Assembly (NCBI RefSeq): GCF_009746125.1 | Contig: NZ_CP041352.1 | Location: forward strand, 4,138,436-4,202,435 | Direction: 5' to 3' | Length of the DNA: 64,000 nucleotides | Source of the DNA: Casimicrobium huifangae | GTDB taxonomy: Bacteria > Pseudomonadota > Gammaproteobacteria > Burkholderiales > Casimicrobiaceae | The notes under the pieces: generated by a model | Told to the model about the DNA's origin: nothing | The model's input: only the letters and a program-made list of their open reading frames with translations | Database searches by the model: none | Shown: piece after piece, positions 25,978-35,127 of the stretch | How the letters are laid out: each line of letters starts with the position of its first letter | Numbering within the stretch: position 1 is the first letter of the stretch | Made by a program: the position numbers and the translations under genes

Positions 25978-26949
25978 CTACGCAAACGCCGCCGTCTTCT
26001 GCTGCGTAGCGGCAACGGCGTCGCGGTACTCCGCTTTCAGTCGCTCAACGAGCACAGCCGTCGCCGGCACGTCGTCCATCTGGCCCACGCCCTGCCCTGA
26101 GCCCCAGATGTCCTTCCATGCCTTCACGGCGCCCTGCCCGAAGTTCATCGCCGTCTTGTCAGCGCTGGGCAGATTGTCGGGGTCGAGCCCGGCCTTGCGG
26201 ACGGACTCTTTCAGGTAATTGCCGTGAATGCCGGTGAACAAGGATGAGTAGACGATGTCCTGCGCCGTGGAATCGACGATCATCTGCTTGTAGCCCTCAA
26301 CAGCGCGCGCCTCTTCGGTCGCGATGAAGCGGGTGCCCATGTAGGCGAAGTCCGCGCCCATCGCCTGCGCCGCCAGGATGCTGGCGCCGTGGGCGATTGC
26401 GCCCGAGAGCGCGATCGGGCCATCGTAGAAGCGCCGCACTTCACGCACCAGCGCAAATGGCGACAGCATGCCCGCATGACCGCCGGCGCCAGCGCACACG
26501 AGAATCAGCCCGTCAACGCCCGCCTCCAGCGCCTTTTCGGCGTGGCGAATCGAGATCACATCGTGGAACACCACACCGCCCCAGGCATGCGCCTGCTTCA
26601 CCACGTCGCCGGGCGCGCGCAATGAAGTAATCAGCATCGGTGCCTTGTACTTTTCGCAAAGCTGCATGTCGTGATCAAGCCGGTCATTGCTCGAATGCAC
26701 GATCTGGTTCACCGCGTAGGGCGCGATACGACGCTTCGGCTCGGCCGCCTGCGCGGCGGCGAGCTTCTCGGTCAGCTCGGCCAGCCAGTCATCAAGCTGC
26801 TCCTTCGGGCGCGCGTTCAGCGCGGGAAAGGCGCCGATGACGCCGGCGAGGCATTGCGCCAGCGTCAGCGGTGGATGCGAGATGATGAACAGCGGTGCCG
26901 CGATCACCGGCAAACTGAGTTTGTTCTCTAAAAAAGCGGGTATTGACAT
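25978..26949 (-). CDS. Nitronate monooxygenase (2-nitropropane dioxygenase family)
   Basis: A 323-residue FMN-dependent TIM-barrel enzyme that oxidises alkyl nitronates and propionate 3-nitronate. Conserved features are the PVIAAPLFIISHPPLTLAQCLAGVIGAFPALNARP opening, the GGVVFHDVISIRHAEKALEAGVDGLILVCAGAGGHAG flavin/catalytic His stretch, and AAQAMGADFAYMGTRFIATEEA near the phosphate site. It is divergent from the acyl-CoA dehydrogenase pair across 90 bp. A TTGACA hexamer overlapping its start codon on the other strand may be part of that operon's promoter. Confidence 0.9.
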   Translation of the reverse strand: MSIPAFLENKLSLPVIAAPLFIISHPPLTLAQCLAGVIGAFPALNARPKEQLDDWLAELTEKLAAAQAAEPKRRIAPYAVNQIVHSSNDRLDHDMQLCEKYKAPMLITSLRAPGDVVKQAHAWGGVVFHDVISIRHAEKALEAGVDGLILVCAGAGGHAGMLSPFALVREVRRFYDGPIALSGAIAHGASILAAQAMGADFAYMGTRFIATEEARAVEGYKQMIVDSTAQDIVYSSLFTGIHGNYLKESVRKAGLDPDNLPSADKTAMNFGQGAVKAWKDIWGSGQGVGQMDDVPATAVLVERLKAEYRDAVAATQQKTAAFA

Positions 26950-27039
26950 GGTGGAGATTGCTTACACTAGCCTGCAAGCCAAAGGACACGGACAGATCAT
27001 AGAGAAGCCGCACAGCGGCCCATCATTTTTGAGGCAAGT

Positions 27040-28236
<1,197 letters not shown>

Positions 28237-28260
28237 GGCAAAGGCGACAGGAGAAAACAC

Positions 28261-29394
28261 ATGGACTTCAATCTCTCCGACGAGCAAAACGCGCTCAAGG
28301 ATTCACTCGCCAAATTCATCGACCGCGACTACACGTTCGACGATCGCTGGAAGATCATCAAGACCGCCGAAGGATGGTCACGCAAACACTGGAACCAGCT
28401 TGCCGAAATCGGCCTGATGGCACTGCCGGTCGCTGAGGCGGACGGTGGCCTCGGCGGCACTGGCGTCGACACCATGCTGGTGATGGAAGAGCTCGGGCGC
28501 GGTCTCGTTGTCGAGCCCTATCTCGGCTGCGTCGTCCTGCCCGCTGCACTGATCAAGGCTGCGGGCAACGAATCGCAACGCGCCACGTTGAGTGAAGGGC
28601 TCGCCAGCGGCGAAACACGGTACGCCTTTGCACACACCGAGCCGGGCCAGCGCTATGAGCGCAACGCCGTCGCGTTCGCGGCGACGACCAAAGGTGACGG
28701 TTACGTACTGAACGGCAAGAAGGTCTCGGTGCTCGGTGGCGATGCAGCGGATCAGTTGCTGGTGTCGGCGACGGTGGCCGGTGATGCCGGACCGTCATTG
28801 TTCGTGGTGCCGGCAGGCGCAAGCGGCATCAAGCGCTTCGCTTACCCGATGCAGGATGCGCAGCGGGGTGCCGATATTGAATTTGCGAACGTCGAAGTGG
28901 GTGCAGACGCGCTGATCGGCGAACGCGGCCAGGCAGCCGCCGCGATTGACTACGCGCTCGACGTCGCCTGCGCTGCGCTCTGCGCAGAAGCCGTGGGCGC
29001 GATGGCAGAGCTGCACAAGATCACCGTCGAATACCTGAAGACGCGCAAGCAATTCGGGCGCGTGATCGGCATGAACCAGGCGCTGCAGCACCGCGCGGTG
29101 GACATGCTGATGCACGTCGAAATGTCGCGCTCGATGGCAATGGAAGCAGCGGTAGCCTGTGACAACACAAATGCCGCCGCGCGGGCCAAAGCGATCTCAG
29201 CGGCAAAGACGCTGATCAGCCAGGGCTGCCGCTACGTCGGGCAGAACGCCGTGCAATTGCATGGCGGTATCGGTGTGACGCACGAACTGAACACGTCACA
29301 CTACTTCAAGCGCCTGACCATGATCAGCGTCACTTTTGGTGATGCCGACTGGCATCTGGGTCGCTATGGGGATGCGCTGCTCGCAGCGGCCTGA
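28261..29394 (+). CDS. Acyl-CoA dehydrogenase (pimeloyl-CoA dehydrogenase small-subunit-like)
   Basis: A 377-residue acyl-CoA dehydrogenase and second partner of the upstream gene. The N-terminal helical domain opens MDFNLSDEQNALKDSLAKFIDRDY. The C-terminal domain holds LKTRKQFGRVIGMNQALQHRAVDM and VQLHGGIGVTHELNTSHYFKRLTMI. The usual catalytic Glu/GSDLA-type loop is weaker than in the partner (FAHTEPGQRYERNAVAF), as in PimD-type subunits. The pair probably forms a heteromer that oxidises a dicarboxyl- or branched acyl-CoA; the exact acyl chain is not readable. Confidence 0.9.
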   Translation: MDFNLSDEQNALKDSLAKFIDRDYTFDDRWKIIKTAEGWSRKHWNQLAEIGLMALPVAEADGGLGGTGVDTMLVMEELGRGLVVEPYLGCVVLPAALIKAAGNESQRATLSEGLASGETRYAFAHTEPGQRYERNAVAFAATTKGDGYVLNGKKVSVLGGDAADQLLVSATVAGDAGPSLFVVPAGASGIKRFAYPMQDAQRGADIEFANVEVGADALIGERGQAAAAIDYALDVACAALCAEAVGAMAELHKITVEYLKTRKQFGRVIGMNQALQHRAVDMLMHVEMSRSMAMEAAVACDNTNAAARAKAISAAKTLISQGCRYVGQNAVQLHGGIGVTHELNTSHYFKRLTMISVTFGDADWHLGRYGDALLAAA

Positions 29395-29409
29395 TTGGCC
29401 GTGAAAGTC

Positions 29410-29495
29410 GTAGCCTCGATGGAGCGCAGCGCAATCGAGGCATTTGTGGGTCGCTGACGGCGGCCCTCGATTCCACTTCGTTGCATCGAGTCTAC
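29410..29495. repeat. Inverted pair of GTAG-headed REP-like palindromes
   Basis: GTAGCCTCGATGGAGCGCAG-CGCAATCGAGG at 29410-29441 and its inverted counterpart at 29464-29495 (CCTCGATTCC…CGAGTCTAC). Both have the GTAG head and a stem CCTCGAT/ATCGAGG. They lie between the acyl-CoA dehydrogenase gene and the TPR gene. Confidence 0.75.
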
Positions 29496-29522
29496 GGGCG
29501 GTCGCAAGGCCACCACGTCAGA

Positions 29523-30401
29523 TCAGGGCTTCCGCTTCAAGCTGTTCTGCTTTTCGGCGTACTTCGCCGCTTCATCGGGTCGCTTCAGGGCCGTGTTCAA
29601 CGCGGCCAGCTCTTCGTAAACGTATTCGTCCGGCTCCTTCGCGGCGAGCATTTCCTGCTCCAGCCGCAGCTGGATGGCGAGCGCGTCATCGAGCTTGCCT
29701 TGCAAACGCTTCACATTGGCCACCTGCCACCACGCCATGCGCACTTGCAGCGGCGTGCCGTTGGCCTGATGTGCCTTTAGCGCCGCGTCGAAGTGTCGGG
29801 CAGCAGCGTCTAGATTGCCGCGATCCCGCTCAGTCGAGCCCATGTTGTTGGCGATCGACGCGCGCCAGCGGATCGCGCGCGGCAGCTCGCTCGCGAGCGC
29901 GAGGCGCATCGCGACCTGGTTCCATGACATCGCTTCGTCAAGGTTCTTCGAGAAGCCAAACATATGCGCCGCATCAATGGCGAGCAACACCTCGTTCTCG
30001 CGCTGCGCCAACTGAAAGGCATCCGAAAACAGCGGCTTCGCCTTCTCGAACTGACCGGATGAGTTGAGCGTGCGGCCACGCTCCAGCAGGTAGCGGATAC
30101 GCACGCGCGGCGCCGTGTTGCCCGAGGTTCGGGCGGCGACGGCATCCAGCGTCGAATTGGCACGCACAAAATCGCGCCGCATGCTAAAGGTGCGCGCGAT
30201 CTGCGTTTCGATCTCCAGCGCAGCGTCGCCCGTCTCGGTCTTCAGCGCCTCACGAAAGCGCGCTTCGCTTTCAGCTGGTTTGGCGTAGTCCCACAGCGCA
30301 TCAATATCGGCTGCCACACTGACTCCACTCAACGTGAAAATTGCACCGGCCGCCAGCGCGCGGGCAGCACACAAAACACTACGTGCCACGCTGCCCTCCA
30401 T
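29523..30401 (-). CDS. Exported TPR-repeat protein
   Basis: A 292-residue protein with a signal peptide (…AAGAIFTLSGVSVAADI) and at least four tetratricopeptide-like helical pairs, for example RGRTLNSSGQFEKAKPLFSDAFQLA and GNLDAAARHFDAALKAHQANG. TPRs act as protein-binding scaffolds, here in the periplasm. The ATG at 30401 lies 23 bp inside the flavin reductase gene, so the two are probably co-transcribed. No enzymatic motif is visible. The specific partner is unknown. Confidence 0.72.
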   Translation of the reverse strand: MEGSVARSVLCAARALAAGAIFTLSGVSVAADIDALWDYAKPAESEARFREALKTETGDAALEIETQIARTFSMRRDFVRANSTLDAVAARTSGNTAPRVRIRYLLERGRTLNSSGQFEKAKPLFSDAFQLAQRENEVLLAIDAAHMFGFSKNLDEAMSWNQVAMRLALASELPRAIRWRASIANNMGSTERDRGNLDAAARHFDAALKAHQANGTPLQVRMAWWQVANVKRLQGKLDDALAIQLRLEQEMLAAKEPDEYVYEELAALNTALKRPDEAAKYAEKQNSLKRKP

Positions 30402-31065
30402 CGCGTCGCTGCAGCGTCTCGATCTCGCGGAGACGTGCGTAGAAATTGCTGCCCAGCCGGGCGTACGGTCGCATATCAACCTGCGACAGCACATCCACGC
30501 GATGCTTGAAGCCACGCTTCTCGCCCGCGTAGCAGCGCGCATCAATATGCACCTGCACCACGTCGCCCATCACCCAGGTGCTACGCCCAAGGGCGATGCC
30601 TTCGCGCAGCACGCATTCGTAGGCAACCGGCACACCCGCCACGCGCGGCGGCTTCACCTTCGTGGAGGCGACAGGGATCAGACCGGCATGCGCGAATTCG
30701 CTGGCGCCGGGCGGCAATGGGTCGCTGGTGCGCACCATCTCGTCGGCCATTGATTCCGGCACCAGATTGATGACGAACTCGCGCGTCTCGCGGATGTTGG
30801 CCCAAGTGTCTTTCAGCGCCCACGCATCATTACTGCGATCCTCGCCACGCGGTCCGCAACTGAAGCCCAGCACGGGTGGCGTCGGCGAGCAGACGTTGAA
30901 AAACGAAAACGGAGCGATGTTGGTGTTGCCCTGCGCGTCGATGCTCGACACCCAGGCAATCGGGCGCGGGATGATGGCGTCGCGCAACACAAAGTACATC
31001 TCGTCCGCCGTGAAGTCGGTCGGTGCGAGTGAGATGACGCTCGGAGTGTCGGGCGCAGCACTCAT
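30379..31065 (-). CDS. Flavin reductase family protein
   Basis: A 228-residue protein of the flavin-reductase/FMN-binding split-barrel family. The blocks RPIAWVSSIDAQGNTNIAPFSFFNVCSPTPPVLGFSCG and WANIRETREFVINLVPESMADEMVRTSDPLP are typical. Members reduce FMN with NAD(P)H for a partner oxygenase or act as stand-alone reductases. Its ATG overlaps the stop of the alpha/beta hydrolase gene (ATGA), so it is the third gene of the rraA-like operon. The stretch upstream of 31065 in the same frame is a shadow of the hydrolase gene. Confidence 0.88.
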   Translation of the reverse strand: MSAAPDTPSVISLAPTDFTADEMYFVLRDAIIPRPIAWVSSIDAQGNTNIAPFSFFNVCSPTPPVLGFSCGPRGEDRSNDAWALKDTWANIRETREFVINLVPESMADEMVRTSDPLPPGASEFAHAGLIPVASTKVKPPRVAGVPVAYECVLREGIALGRSTWVMGDVVQVHIDARCYAGEKRGFKHRVDVLSQVDMRPYARLGSNFYARLREIETLQRRDGGQRGT

Positions 31066-31952
31066 GCGGCCTCCCACGGCGACGCATGCAAAAAGCGCTT
31101 GACCGCGGCAATCGTCGGATCGTCCATGATCATTGGCGCGTGACCGGTGTCGGCAATGGTCAATGCCTCGGCGATGCGACCGGCGCCGTGATGCGCAGCC
31201 AGCATCTTCTCGACGGTCGCCGCGCTCAACAAGTCTGACTCGGCGCCGCGCAACACCAGCACCGGCTGCGTGACCGCGGCCCACAGCGGCCACATGTCCA
31301 TCGCCGTCTGCTTGAGCCCATCGCGGAAGGCATCGCCAATCTTCGGGTCGGTCTTGAATTCCCACTGGCCATCAGCGCGCTGGTGTACAGCCGTCTTCAC
31401 CATGTGATGCTTCTGCTCGTCGCTGAGCGGGCCGAAGCTGGAATTGATCGGTTGCACCGCCTCGAATAGCGCCATGTAGCTTGGGAAGGTGGGCACCCGG
31501 CCGACGTAGGAGGCGATGCGGTCGAGCGCTGCCTTCTCGATCACCGGGCCGATGTCGTTGATGACGAAGCGGCGCATCTTCGAGCGGGGGGTGGCAGCCA
31601 TCACCATGCCGATCAGCCCGCCCATCGAGGTGCCGATCCAGTCGTAGCGCGACACCCCCAACTGCGTGAACATTGCGTTGATCGCCGCGATGTAGTTCGG
31701 GATCGTGTAATCCGCCGCGCTGGCGTACCAGTCGCTCTCGCCACGACCGGGAATGTCGGGGCACAGCACGCGATAGCCGTCCGCCAGTGCCGGGGCGACC
31801 ACATCGAAATCGCGACCGTTGCGCGACAGGCCATGCACGCAGACCACGACGCGCGGATTGCGCTCGTCGCCCCAGTCGTGCACCACCATGTTGCGCGTGG
31901 CGTCACCAATGGGCACCACCACATTGGCGCGACGATCAGGGGTGGGAATCAT
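31062..31952 (-). CDS. Alpha/beta hydrolase
   Basis: A 296-residue cytosolic hydrolase. The oxyanion segment [12 protein letters not shown], the nucleophile elbow GTSMGG and a C-terminal His in [10 protein letters not shown] complete the Ser-Asp-His pattern. It resembles 3-oxoadipate enol-lactonase or meta-cleavage hydrolases. Four-base ATGA overlaps join it to the RraA-like gene upstream and to the flavin reductase gene downstream, so the three products are made in fixed proportion. The neighbours suggest breakdown of a small organic acid. Confidence 0.88.
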   Translation of the reverse strand: MIPTPDRRANVVVPIGDATRNMVVHDWGDERNPRVVVCVHGLSRNGRDFDVVAPALADGYRVLCPDIPGRGESDWYASAADYTIPNYIAAINAMFTQLGVSRYDWIGTSMGGLIGMVMAATPRSKMRRFVINDIGPVIEKAALDRIASYVGRVPTFPSYMALFEAVQPINSSFGPLSDEQKHHMVKTAVHQRADGQWEFKTDPKIGDAFRDGLKQTAMDMWPLWAAVTQPVLVLRGAESDLLSAATVEKMLAAHHGAGRIAEALTIADTGHAPMIMDDPTIAAVKRFLHASPWEAA

Positions 31953-32440
31953 GCCAGCTCCACATCAGAAAACAGTACGCCGTCGCGGTCGGCGTAGCAC
32001 CAGTCGCCGGGCTTGACGGTCACGCCACCAAACGCCAGCGGCACATCGAATGAACCGGCGCCAGTCTTTTTGCTCTTCACCGGGCAGGTGCCAAGCGCAC
32101 GCACGCCAATCGCGCAGGCATCAATCTCGTCGGCATCGCGGATCGGTGCGTTGAGCACCACACCCGCCCAGTCATTTTTCTCGGCCAGCTTGCCCAGATT
32201 GCCGCCGAGCAACGCGCAGCGCAGCGACGCCGCACCGTCCACCACCAACACCTGCCCGTGGCCCGCAGTCTCCACCGCAGTGCGCACCAGCGAGTTGTCC
32301 TCAAACACCTTCAAGGTCTTCACCCGGCCAGCAAACATCGTGTGCTTGCCGTAGCGGTGAAAGTTGGGCGCCAGCACACGCAGCGTGCCGTCGGCAAGCT
32401 TGGCTTCGTTGGCATCACAGAGGTCGGTAGTGGCAGGCAT
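31949..32440 (-). CDS. RraA-family protein (4-hydroxy-4-methyl-2-oxoglutarate aldolase / RNase E inhibitor family)
   Basis: A 163-residue protein of the RraA fold. The conserved stretch [47 protein letters not shown] is clear. In pseudomonads and relatives this family includes HMG/CHA aldolases, which need the Asp in the G-x-x-R-D motif; the R-D pair here is in IRDADE. E. coli RraA binds RNase E, a different role. The operon context (hydrolase, reductase) hints at metabolism. It is the first gene of that operon. Confidence 0.88.
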   Translation of the reverse strand: MPATTDLCDANEAKLADGTLRVLAPNFHRYGKHTMFAGRVKTLKVFEDNSLVRTAVETAGHGQVLVVDGAASLRCALLGGNLGKLAEKNDWAGVVLNAPIRDADEIDACAIGVRALGTCPVKSKKTGAGSFDVPLAFGGVTVKPGDWCYADRDGVLFSDVELA

Positions 32441-32512
32441 GGGGCGGCGCGGGAAGTGTTTTGTGAAGCATAGCGCGGCGCGTCACTGTTCGTGGTGATC
32501 ACGCTGTACGCC

Positions 32513-32590
32513 GTTCGTGGTGAGCCTGTCGAACCACGAATCCGTGCCGAACGTAGGGTGCGCTTTCAGCGCACCCAAATTGATACCAGC
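32513..32590. repeat. Composite repeat, left boundary of the exonuclease/VOC segment
   Basis: Two units: GTTCGTGGTGAGCCTGTCGA-ACCACGAA, then after 12 bp GTAGGGTG-hairpin-CACCC followed by AAATTGATACCAGC. The same two units occur in reverse order and orientation at 35015-35092, so they form a composite inverted repeat around the intervening genes. Confidence 0.8.
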
Positions 32591-32731
32591 CACTCTACCG
32601 TACGTGCGCTCCACCACCGTACTGCTCAGGGCGACCCCACCGCGAACCCATCGGCCCGATTTCTGATCGTTCGGCGTTGCCGGCTACGAACCCCCCCGTG
32701 GGCATACGCGGACTTGATGGATGTGCGCGTT

Positions 32732-32758
32732 GTTATACCGATCACGCGGAGGTATAAC
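32732..32758. promoter_or_regulatory. Inverted repeat GTTATACC-N11-GGTATAAC
   Basis: A perfect 8-bp inverted repeat about 150 bp before the exonuclease gene. Its size and spacing suit a dimeric repressor operator or a small hairpin. Its role is inferred only from the symmetry. Confidence 0.4.
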
Positions 32759-32905
32759 TTGCAACACCACAGACAATCAATGACTTGACGCATGAACGTG
32801 CAAATCGCGAGATGCACTATTAAAAAGTTATACGCGCGATGCGCGCATAAAGCGCGTTATGCGTCGAATCGAATGCATTCGCGAATTTGAGGAGATGCAG
32901 CCGGT

Positions 32906-34330
32906 ATGGGCCTGTTCGACAAGCTGTTTTCAAAGCTCACCGGTGGCCCAACGCCTACTCCCGTGACTGTTCCCGCAGCAGTGGTTCAGTCACGAATGGA
33001 TGCGGGCATCACTGTCACGATTACAGGCCCGGCCGGCCCGTCAGTTCAGGTATCGGATGCCGAGGTCGCGGAGCGCGTCCTCGAGTACGCCTTCGTACTA
33101 ACCACCGACCCACCTGTGCTCGAAGCCGCCGATCAGTGGTGGAATGAAGACACACATAGACGCCGACGACGCGAGAGCCCGGAAAAGGCTTATGCGTGGG
33201 TGCTTCCCTTCGTCTCGGTCGAAATCGCCAAGCTTGAACAGTTGCAAGCCGCGCAGGAGTGGGGGCCGCACAGCGCAGGTGCGATAGCAAAGGAATTGCG
33301 CGTGCTCATCCGGGAACGCCGCAAAGCCAAAGAGCCATGCCCAGAACTGTTAAAGGCACTTTACTGTATGTGCGTCGTTGCGGATCTCTCGGCATCACTG
33401 AAGTTTGAAGGTGCCCAGCCGCATTACATGGCTCGCTTCGTCGATATCAATGAACTTCGTCCGATCAAGCTTGACTTCGTGGCCATGGGTTACCAATGCA
33501 TCGAATCGCTGTCCAAGACCGACGTAAAGTGGCTTGTCGAGGCCTTCGGCGAACCTGCCGAACATGAGTCATTCGATGCACGGTGGCCGCACATACGGCG
33601 CAATGCCGTGGCCCGCTACTGCTGGAGTGAACTGCGCAGTTCCAACAACAACGCGAAATCTCTGGGCCTGCGTCAGAGGACAATGCAGGAGTGGCTGAAC
33701 GAGCTAGTCAGACGAAACATCGGTTACTTCAAGGAATCGCAAGAGCGTGTTGCCAAACGTCAGGCCTACGTGACCGAACTCGCCACGATGCTAGACGGGG
33801 CTTGGGCTGCAACACGCCAGCCGTTTATCGTGGCCGACCTCGAAACCACCGGATTAAGCGCCAATACCGATGAGGTGATCGAGTTCGCCGCCATACTCGT
33901 GACACCAGAAGGCGGCATAGCCGACGAGTTCTCGACACTAGTGCGTGCATCACGGCTCGTTCCAGCCGAAATTACTCGGTTAACGGGAATCACGCAGGAT
34001 GCCATTGACCGCGAAGGTCAGCGACCAGCTGATGCGATGAAGGCGTTCGCAGCGTTTGTAGGTACGCATCCGGTCTTTTTCCACAACGCACCGTTCGATC
34101 AAGTGTTCATCAAGAAGGCGGCGGGTCAGACCGGGGTGAAGTTCGTCAACCCAGTCCACGACACGCTGCCGTTGGCGAGGCAGGCCTGGCCATCGCTTGC
34201 CTCGTACAAACTGGCTACGCTGGCGCAGCACGTAGGGGCAGCGGTGCCGACACACCGAGCGCTTGACGACGCCAAGGCTACGTTGGCTGTTCTGCTGGCA
34301 GCCCGGCATAGAGTTGCGTCTGATAGGTAG
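32906..34330 (+). CDS. DEDDh exonuclease (DnaQ-like) fused to an unrecognised N-terminal region
   Basis: A 474-residue protein. The C-terminal third (about 305-470) is a DnaQ/epsilon-type 3'-5' exonuclease with all acidic residues: VADLETTG (Asp and Glu), FFHNAPFDQVF (Asp) and HRALDDAKAT (His and Asp). The N-terminal 300 residues (MGLFDKLFSKLTGG onward) are predicted mainly helical, contain a basic run (EDTHRRRRRES), and match no family I recognise. Stand-alone DnaQ-like proteins act in repair or RNA trimming. The gene sits inside a segment bordered by composite inverted repeats, and its upstream region is less GC-rich than its neighbours, which suggests transfer. Confidence 0.82.
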   Translation: MGLFDKLFSKLTGGPTPTPVTVPAAVVQSRMDAGITVTITGPAGPSVQVSDAEVAERVLEYAFVLTTDPPVLEAADQWWNEDTHRRRRRESPEKAYAWVLPFVSVEIAKLEQLQAAQEWGPHSAGAIAKELRVLIRERRKAKEPCPELLKALYCMCVVADLSASLKFEGAQPHYMARFVDINELRPIKLDFVAMGYQCIESLSKTDVKWLVEAFGEPAEHESFDARWPHIRRNAVARYCWSELRSSNNNAKSLGLRQRTMQEWLNELVRRNIGYFKESQERVAKRQAYVTELATMLDGAWAATRQPFIVADLETTGLSANTDEVIEFAAILVTPEGGIADEFSTLVRASRLVPAEITRLTGITQDAIDREGQRPADAMKAFAAFVGTHPVFFHNAPFDQVFIKKAAGQTGVKFVNPVHDTLPLARQAWPSLASYKLATLAQHVGAAVPTHRALDDAKATLAVLLAARHRVASDR

Positions 34331-34443
34331 GTGCACAAGCGACGCATAACCCTGCGGTCCACCCGACGCTGCGCGATAAAGCCGCACAGCGCCGGTGACC
34401 TCCACACTAGCGCAATCGTCGCATGTACAGAGAAAAAACCCCC

Positions 34444-34905
34444 ATGAACAAAGTAACCCCCTTCCTGATGTTCAACGATCAGCTGGAAGCGGCGATCAAG
34501 TTCTACACGGCGACGTTTCCGGGCTCGGCGGTGCTCAACGTCGCCCGCACGGGTGCGGATGGCCCGATCAGTTCTGCTGAGTTCGTCGTCGGCGGTCAGC
34601 GCTTCATGGGCTACAACGGCGGTTCGTACTTCAGCTTCTCGGAGGGTGTATCGCTCTACGTGGACTGCGTGGATCAGGCGGAAGTGGATGACTACTGGGA
34701 CAAGCTGCTGAAGGCAGGCGCAACGCCCACGGCGTGCGGCTGGATCAAGGACCCGTTTGGCCTCTCGTGGCAAATTGTGCCGAGGCGATTTACCGAGCTG
34801 ATCCGCGATAACGACCCCAAGAAGGTGAAGGCCGTGATGGACGCCATGATGACGATGGTGAAGCTGGATGTGGCGGCGCTGGAGCGGGCTTACAACGGGG
34901 CTTAG
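34444..34905 (+). CDS. VOC-family protein (PhnB / 3-demethylubiquinone methyltransferase-like)
   Basis: A 153-residue vicinal-oxygen-chelate fold protein. The repeat pattern is typical of the PhnB-like subgroup: PFLMFNDQLEAAIKFYTATFPGSAVLNVAR at the start, VVGGQRFMGYNGGSYFSFSEGVSLYVDC in the middle, and WIKDPFGLSWQIVPRRF at the end of the first module. The reaction of this subgroup is not settled. The ATG at 34444 is chosen because the family starts there; an upstream in-frame ATG at 34423 is possible. It lies with the exonuclease gene inside the repeat-bordered segment. Confidence 0.85.
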   Translation: MNKVTPFLMFNDQLEAAIKFYTATFPGSAVLNVARTGADGPISSAEFVVGGQRFMGYNGGSYFSFSEGVSLYVDCVDQAEVDDYWDKLLKAGATPTACGWIKDPFGLSWQIVPRRFTELIRDNDPKKVKAVMDAMMTMVKLDVAALERAYNGA

Positions 34906-35014
34906 TCGAGATCGCTTGATGGCGCGTCACGAGTTTGTCGTAAGAAGTGGTTGGCCGAGACTATGGCTGTCGGCGCGTGGTGGGGATCAGCCAACGTTGC
35001 CACGAGCACTCTTC

Positions 35015-35092
35015 GCTGGTATCAATTTGGGTGGGTTGAAACCCACCCTACGACTTCTTATGGGTTCATGGTTTGACGGGCTCACCACGAAC
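35015..35092. repeat. Composite repeat, right boundary of the exonuclease/VOC segment
   Basis: GCTGGTATCAATTT, then the hairpin GGGTGGGTTGAAACCCACCC ending in TAC (35015-35051), then after 13 bp the inverted GTTCGTGG unit (35065-35092). This is the mirror image of 32513-32590; the loop stems differ in sequence while the flanks are conserved. Confidence 0.8.
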
Positions 35093-35127
35093 GGGCTGGG
35101 TTGGGTTGGGCGCTACTGCGCCCTCGC

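Larger units (their letters stand above)
32441..32905. other. Gap of 465 bp with palindromic repeats and an inverted-repeat site
   Basis: No gene is supported here. In order it holds a GTTCGTGG palindrome (32513-32540), a GTAGGGTG-type hairpin with a conserved tail (32553-32590), an inverted repeat GTTATACC/GGTATAAC (32732-32739 and 32751-32758), and an AT-richer stretch with GCGCG words before the exonuclease gene. The last part is a plausible promoter region, but no clear -35/-10 pair was identified. Confidence 0.6.
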
